Shown here: positions 13,587-17,778 of the stretch, one piece after another
Numbering within the stretch: the first letter of the stretch is position 1
Layout: every line of letters starts with the position of its first letter
Assembly (NCBI GenBank): GCA_023663205.1
Contig: JAMPHX010000021.1
Coordinates: 1 to 17,778 of the forward strand
DNA length: 17,778 nt
Origin: Corallococcus sp.
GTDB taxonomy: Bacteria; Bacillota; Clostridia; Christensenellales; CAG-314
Reading direction: 5' to 3'
Notes under the pieces: generated by a model
Seen by the model: only the letters and a program-made list of their open reading frames with translations
What the model was told of the DNA's origin: nothing
Database searches by the model: none
Program-made: the position numbers and the translations under genes

Positions 13587-15371
13587 TTACTTACACAATT
13601 CTTCCAATTGGCTGAGCGTATCTTCAAAACTCTTGGCGACGATATCGAACGGTTCGCTTGACGTAAGGTCGACGCCTGCTACTTTAAGTTCCGAAACGGG
13701 GTCCATAGAACCGCCGAGCGAAAGGAACTTTTTGTATTTTTCTACGGCAGGAGCGCCTTCAGACAAAATCTTTTGCGCTATGCAAACCGCAGAAATGATA
13801 CCCGTCGCGTATTTGTAAACGTAAAACGCATTGTAGAAATGCGGTATACGCGCCCATTCGTACTTAATTTCATCGTTGTGGTTTACGGCAGGTCCGTAGT
13901 ACATTTTGTTGAGTTCAAGATACTTTTCGCACATAACCTGAGCGGTAAGCGGCTGTCCCTTTTCTACAAGGTCGTGAGATATAGCCTCAAACTCCGCAAA
14001 CATCGCCTGACGGTACATTGTAGTACGCAGCATATCGAGGTAGTATTGCAACAGGTATTTTTTGACTTCGGCGTCCTTTTCGGTGGAAAGAAGATACTTT
14101 AACAAAAGCACTTCGTTGCAGGTAGACGCTACTTCGGCAACGAAAATTTTGTAATCTTCCTTTGCAACGGGCTGCGCCTTGCTGCTGTAATACGTGTGAA
14201 TGGAGTGTCCCATTTCGTGAGCGATTGTAAAGATATCGTGAGTAGTCTTTTGATAATTCAAAAGCATATACGGGTGAACTCCTGAGACGCCCATCGAATA
14301 CGCGCCGCTGCGTTTTGTAGGCGTTTCGTGAACGTCAATCCAACGGCTCGTAAAGGCTTTTTCCATAATTTCGGCATAATCTTTGCCGAGGGGCGCAAGA
14401 CCTTTTTTGACTATTTCGCACGCTTCTTCGTACTCGCATGAAATATCTACGTCCTCAAACAGCGAAACGTACAAATCGTACATATTGAGAGTTTCCACAC
14501 CCATTATTTTTTTGCGCAGAGCCATGTATCTGTGCAAAGGCTCGAATGTGGAATGCATACATTTGATAAGGTTGTCGTACACCTTTTTGTCCACCTGTTC
14601 GTGGAACAGCGCCTGTTCCATTGTGGAACCGAATTTTTTTGCTTCGGCGTAGAACCAATCGCCCTTTACCGAGCCTTCGTACAAGCCCGCGATTGTGTTT
14701 ATTTTTTCTATGTAAGTTTTGTAATAGGTTTCAAAAGCCTGCTTTCTTACCTCTTGGTTTTTGTTTTGAAGAAGCATCGAATACACGCCGTGTCCCAATT
14801 GGATTTCTTCGCCGTCAACCGTCACTTTGCCGAACTTCAAATCGCCGTTGTCAAGTCTTCCGAAAACTTCCTGAAATTGGTTACTGAAACTGCCCACCTT
14901 TGCAAGCAGTTTTTCTTCGTTTTCCGAAAGTACGTGCGCCTTTCCGTCGCGGATTTTGGCAAGCATTACGTCGTAATCCGCAAAATCGGGGTCGGCAATC
15001 AATTTGTCGAGTTGTTCGGACGAAAGTTCGGAAATTTCCGGTGTGATAAATGCCGATACCGCGCTGAACTGCGTAAGCAATCCGTAGATACGGGCATATC
15101 TTTGTTGCTTTTCGGCGTCTTGACTATCCTCGTTGTAGCGCATATATGCGTAGCAGTACAGTTGTCCGAATGCCACTTCCAATTTGTCGTTGAGTTTAAG
15201 ACATTCGAGAAGCGTTTTTCTGTCGGACAACTTGCCTTTGTACTGCAAGTTAATTTCCAAATTTTTCTGTGCTTCGCTAAAAGCCTTTTCCCAAGCGTTT
15301 TCGTCTGCGAAAATGTCGCTCAAATCCCACTTGTATTTTTCGGGTATTTGGTCTCTCGATGTGTAAGCCAT
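13587..15371 (-). CDS. pepF: Oligoendopeptidase F (M3B zinc metallopeptidase)
   Basis: A 594-residue cytoplasmic peptidase that cleaves oligopeptides, typically of about 7-17 residues. The zinc site is HEMGH (385-389) in FTIAHEMGHSIHTYYS (381-396), with Glu413 in VAEVAST as third ligand. YSMGVSGVHPYMLLNY (358-373) is the M3B substrate-loop region. Length and domain order (N-terminal helical half, C-terminal catalytic half) match the family; no signal peptide. Start at 15371 has AAGGAGAG seven bases upstream. It follows galU with a 13-base gap and is probably co-transcribed; the pairing looks like chance clustering rather than a pathway. Confidence 0.95.
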   Translation of the reverse strand: MAYTSRDQIPEKYKWDLSDIFADENAWEKAFSEAQKNLEINLQYKGKLSDRKTLLECLKLNDKLEVAFGQLYCYAYMRYNEDSQDAEKQQRYARIYGLLTQFSAVSAFITPEISELSSEQLDKLIADPDFADYDVMLAKIRDGKAHVLSENEEKLLAKVGSFSNQFQEVFGRLDNGDLKFGKVTVDGEEIQLGHGVYSMLLQNKNQEVRKQAFETYYKTYIEKINTIAGLYEGSVKGDWFYAEAKKFGSTMEQALFHEQVDKKVYDNLIKCMHSTFEPLHRYMALRKKIMGVETLNMYDLYVSLFEDVDISCEYEEACEIVKKGLAPLGKDYAEIMEKAFTSRWIDVHETPTKRSGAYSMGVSGVHPYMLLNYQKTTHDIFTIAHEMGHSIHTYYSSKAQPVAKEDYKIFVAEVASTCNEVLLLKYLLSTEKDAEVKKYLLQYYLDMLRTTMYRQAMFAEFEAISHDLVEKGQPLTAQVMCEKYLELNKMYYGPAVNHNDEIKYEWARIPHFYNAFYVYKYATGIISAVCIAQKILSEGAPAVEKYKKFLSLGGSMDPVSELKVAGVDLTSSEPFDIVAKSFEDTLSQLEELCK

Positions 15372-15384
15372 AGTTTTTCTCTCC

Positions 15385-16266
15385 TTATTTGTTGTTTAAA
15401 AGTCCTTCAAGATATTCGCGGTATTGTTTGCCGAAACGCTCGTCGCGCAAACCGAATTCCGTAACACCTTTGAGGTAGCCTAATTTGTCGCCGAAGTCGT
15501 ACCGTACTCCTTCAAAATCATACACGTATATGCCGTGTTCCTTTGCCTGTATCTGCAAACTGTCGGTAAGATACACTTCTCCGCCTCTTTTGGCGGGGGT
15601 GCGGTCGATTACGTCAAAAATATCGGGCGTAAGCACGTATCTTCCGAGGGGTGCAAGCAAACTGTAAATAAACTCGTCGCTTTGCGGTTTTTCTATGATG
15701 TCGTCAATCTTGTGCAGTCTGCCGAAACTCTCCACAACCTTTGCCGAAGCGTATTTTTTGATATCTTTGCGGCTTACTTCCTGCACGCCCACCACGCTCG
15801 CTTCGCCGCCGATTTTTTCAAACTGTTCGGCAAGTTGCGCCGTAACGGATTTTGCCGTATTGTATATTACGTCGTCGCCGTTAAGCACGGCAAAAGGCTG
15901 TCCTTCCGACCAGCGTTTGGCAAGACGCACCGCAAGTCCCGTTCCCGTAGGCTTTTCCTGATAGACGTAGGACATATTTGCAAGTTTACCCAATGCCTCC
16001 ACGGCGTCGGCTTCTTCCGTTTTGCCTGCAAGACGCAGTTGCTTTACCATACCGTCGTCCGCATTGAAATGCTTTACGACGTCCTTTTTTTCGGGCGAAA
16101 GCACTACCAATATGTCCGTTATACCGGCAGATACGATTTCTTCTACCACAAGTTGCAGCGCAGGCTTATCTATTACCGCCAGCATTTCCTTGGGATACGC
16201 CTTTGTGTACGGCAAAAATCTTGTGCCTTTGCCTGCCGCCAATATTACCGCTTTGTTGACTTTCAT
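15385..16266 (-). CDS. galU: UTP--glucose-1-phosphate uridylyltransferase
   Basis: A 293-residue nucleotidyltransferase making UDP-glucose from UTP and glucose 1-phosphate. The nucleotide-binding loop is LAAGKGTRFLP (9-19); PKEML (25-29) and KP (34-35) follow, NGDDV (129-133) carries the metal-binding aspartate, and GGEVYLTD near residue 230 is typical. UDP-glucose feeds glycolipids, wall polymers and galactose metabolism. Length is standard. Start at 16266 has AGGAGA five bases upstream and a strong promoter close by, leaving a leader of only about 14 bases. It is the first gene of the galU-pepF unit. Confidence 0.95.
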   Translation of the reverse strand: MKVNKAVILAAGKGTRFLPYTKAYPKEMLAVIDKPALQLVVEEIVSAGITDILVVLSPEKKDVVKHFNADDGMVKQLRLAGKTEEADAVEALGKLANMSYVYQEKPTGTGLAVRLAKRWSEGQPFAVLNGDDVIYNTAKSVTAQLAEQFEKIGGEASVVGVQEVSRKDIKKYASAKVVESFGRLHKIDDIIEKPQSDEFIYSLLAPLGRYVLTPDIFDVIDRTPAKRGGEVYLTDSLQIQAKEHGIYVYDFEGVRYDFGDKLGYLKGVTEFGLRDERFGKQYREYLEGLLNNK

Positions 16267-16286
16267 AACATTCTCCTATTTGTTAA

Positions 16287-16315
16287 ATTGTATATGATAT
16301 GCACAAAAAAGTCAA
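16287..16315 (-). promoter_or_regulatory. Promoter of galU-pepF
   Basis: Minus-strand TTGACT (16310-16315), 17-base spacer, TACAAT (16287-16292); each hexamer matches consensus at five of six positions. Predicted start about 16280. Confidence 0.82.
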
Positions 16316-16468
16316 TTGTATCGCATATTTACCTTTTCGGAAATTATTTTTACAGTTTACAGCCGCCGCAAAGTACCGCACGAAAAAAACGGTTTTGCCG
16401 CAAACGGTTTGCCGATTTTTTCGCCGATACGCAAGACAGCAACTGCGACATATTTTTATGGACACTAT

Positions 16469-16507
16469 AAAAGCCGAGAGCGGAATATAGAATCGCTTTC
16501 GGCTTTT
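16469..16507 (-). terminator. Terminator after the leucine-rich-repeat gene
   Basis: A fourteen-position stem (16469-16482 with 16494-16507, AAAAGCCGAGAGCG against CGCTTTCGGCTTTT, one wobble) around an 11-base AT-rich loop. On the minus strand it ends in CTTTTATA, 25 bases after the stop codon at 16532. Confidence 0.75.
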
Positions 16508-16531
16508 GCGTTTTAGCAAATCTGTTAAGAC

Positions 16532-17778
16532 CTAATTTTTTGCAATATCGCCATCCGTACAATGAATGGTGTAATCGCCTGTATTATAGTTCCAATTCAG
16601 ATTTTTTGTAATATCGTCCCATTGGTCAACAGTGCCTTGAAATGTTATGCTCGTCAAACTGCTGCAACCATTGAATGCATTAGAGCCGATATTGGTTACG
16701 CTGTCGGAAATTGTAATCGAAGTCAAGCCGCTGCAACCATTGAATGCATAATTGCCGATACTGTCACCGCTTGTTATTATGACGGTTTTCAGCGCACTGT
16801 TTTTGATAGCCGATATTGCTTTTACAGATGTTGTAGCCGTTTCAATCGGACAACCATCAAACGCACCCGACGCGATACTCGTTACGCCATTGCCGATTGT
16901 TACGCTTGTTATTCCGCTACAACCCTTAAACGCATAAGTATAAATGTTTGTTACGCTGTCTGGTATGGTTATGCTCGTCAAGCCATTACAATTTTCAAAT
17001 GCACAATAGCCTATATGCGTCACTCTGTTTGGTATGGTTATGCTCGTCAAGCCATTACAATTTTCAAATGCCCTATCGCCGATAATCTTTGTATTGGAAT
17101 TTATAGTGCAAGATGTAATATCAGACGATTTCGCTTTTATCAACACCATAAATTTATTAGCGTCATTACCTAAATATAAAGCATTATCGTATTCGTTATA
17201 TATTAAACTGTCGCAACTTTCAAATGCAGACGACGCGACACGCGTTACCGAGTCGGGAATAATTACGCTTGTCAACGTACTGCAACCATGAAAAGCATAC
17301 TCACCGATGCCATCGCCGCTTGTGATTATTACTGTTTTTAATGCGCTGTTTCTAATATACAAAGCAACAACTTCCGGTATTTTGGCAGTTTCGATAGGAC
17401 AACCTTTGAACGCATTAGAGCCGATATTCATTACGCTGTCAGATATGGTGATGCTCGTTAAATTACCGCAACCATCGAACGCAGCCTCTTCAATATAGTT
17501 TCCGCTTGTTATTACTACTGTTTTCAATGCGCTGTTCTTAACATATAAAGCGGCGTTAGCGGGAATTGAAGCCATTTCAATCGGACAACCATCAAACGCA
17601 CCCGACGCGATACTCGTTACGCTATCGGAAATTGTAACAGAAACCAACTGACTGCAACCTTTGAATGCGTTATAGTCGATACTCGTAACGGTATTCGGAA
17701 TTATTACGCCCGTAACTCCGCTACAACCGCGGAATGCTGCTTGGGGGATGCTCGTTACGCCGTCGGGAATTACAAGTT
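16532..17778 (-). CDS. BspA-like leucine-rich-repeat surface protein, C-terminal part
   Basis: The frame is open to the right edge, so about 414 C-terminal residues are visible and the start lies outside. It consists of LRR_5/BspA repeats of about 23 residues, pattern LTSITIPDSVTNIGSNAFKGC (with drift). Mid-protein there is a non-repeat island (DNALYLGNDANKF...) that recurs in clostridial BspA-like proteins. A longer unit, GCPIETA...NSALKTVIITSGD..., appears three times and interrupts the regular repeats. The C-terminus, QWDDITK...WNYNTGDYTIHCTDGD, is a common end cap of these proteins. There is no LPXTG, so any anchor or signal peptide would be at the unseen N-terminus. Such proteins are surface adhesins; TTG at 17647 is an internal codon, not a start. 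Near-identical DNA repeats show recent duplication. Confidence 0.92.
   Translation of the reverse strand, partial: LVIPDGVTSIPQAAFRGCSGVTGVIIPNTVTSIDYNAFKGCSQLVSVTISDSVTSIASGAFDGCPIEMASIPANAALYVKNSALKTVVITSGNYIEEAAFDGCGNLTSITISDSVMNIGSNAFKGCPIETAKIPEVVALYIRNSALKTVIITSGDGIGEYAFHGCSTLTSVIIPDSVTRVASSAFESCDSLIYNEYDNALYLGNDANKFMVLIKAKSSDITSCTINSNTKIIGDRAFENCNGLTSITIPNRVTHIGYCAFENCNGLTSITIPDSVTNIYTYAFKGCSGITSVTIGNGVTSIASGAFDGCPIETATTSVKAISAIKNSALKTVIITSGDSIGNYAFNGCSGLTSITISDSVTNIGSNAFNGCSSLTSITFQGTVDQWDDITKNLNWNYNTGDYTIHCTDGDIAKN
16840..16887. repeat. 48-base exact repeat in the LRR gene, copy 1
   Basis: Identical to 17575-17622 over 48 bases, 735 bases apart. It encodes the VTSIASGAFDGCPIE segment of the long repeat unit. 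Confidence 0.85.
16961..17071. repeat. Adjacent LRR units with a 42-base exact repeat
   Basis: Bases 16961-17002 and 17030-17071 are identical. The 69-base period equals one 23-residue repeat unit, ENCNGLTSITIP in both. Matches like this point to a recent unit duplication or gene conversion. Confidence 0.8.
17575..17622. repeat. 48-base exact repeat in the LRR gene, copy 2
   Basis: Identical to 16840-16887. The separation is a whole number of codons (735 bases, 245 codons), so recombination between the copies would delete codons without shifting the frame. Confidence 0.85.

Noticed and set aside
16532..17778. Regular repeats that might suggest a CRISPR array
   Set aside because: The repeats are in frame, 69 bases long, and encode a continuous leucine-rich-repeat protein. 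There are no unique spacers between constant repeats and no cas genes.

Overview
The window looks like a stretch of chromosome from a Gram-positive, low-to-moderate-GC member of the Clostridia (Bacillota). Evidence: strong AGGAGG-type ribosome binding sites, near-consensus TTGACA/TATAAT promoters, short intrinsic terminators, a YhcN/YlaJ-like secreted protein, an ECF-type riboflavin transporter behind an FMN riboswitch, and a BspA-type leucine-rich-repeat surface protein of the kind common in gut Clostridia. The lineage is an inference; no rRNA or tRNA gene is present.

Layout. 1-638: no gene I can support, but a strong hairpin that probably terminates the minus-strand alpha/beta hydrolase at 639-1559, which has its own near-perfect promoter. 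1967-3028 (+): a solitary murG ending in a terminator hairpin. 3321-4229 (-): a WYL-domain regulator, divergent from a 71-residue small protein at 4401-4616 (+). 4620-9346 (-): a tightly packed six-gene operon read tsaE, tsaB, rimI, an alpha/beta hydrolase, a membrane-anchored murF-type ligase, ddl. Most junctions overlap by 3-4 bases, so translation is probably coupled. 9762-10655 (-): ribU, behind a complete FMN riboswitch (about 10760-10872) and its terminator. 11033-11692 (-): deoC, with an excellent promoter and a perfect palindrome over the start point. 12035-12220 (-) and 12341-12778 (+): a small one-pass membrane protein and a secreted YhcN/YlaJ-like protein, divergently arranged. 12779-13586: an 800-base gap with two imperfect direct repeats and a terminator hairpin. 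13587-16266 (-): a galU-pepF operon. 16532-17778 (-): the C-terminal part of a BspA-like leucine-rich-repeat protein that runs off the right edge.

How the genes fit together. murG, murF and ddl supply lipid II and D-Ala-D-Ala for peptidoglycan. galU makes UDP-glucose for surface polymers. tsaE and tsaB belong to the t6A tRNA-modification pathway and rimI is the acetyltransferase usually found next to them. ribU and deoC serve vitamin uptake and deoxynucleoside salvage. Most of the window is housekeeping. I found no phage, insertion sequence, CRISPR array or recognisable defence system. The most unusual points are the membrane-embedded MurF-type ligase, the fusion of t6A and cell-wall genes in one operon, the deoC operator-like palindrome, and the repeat-bearing intergenic region near 13.1 kb.
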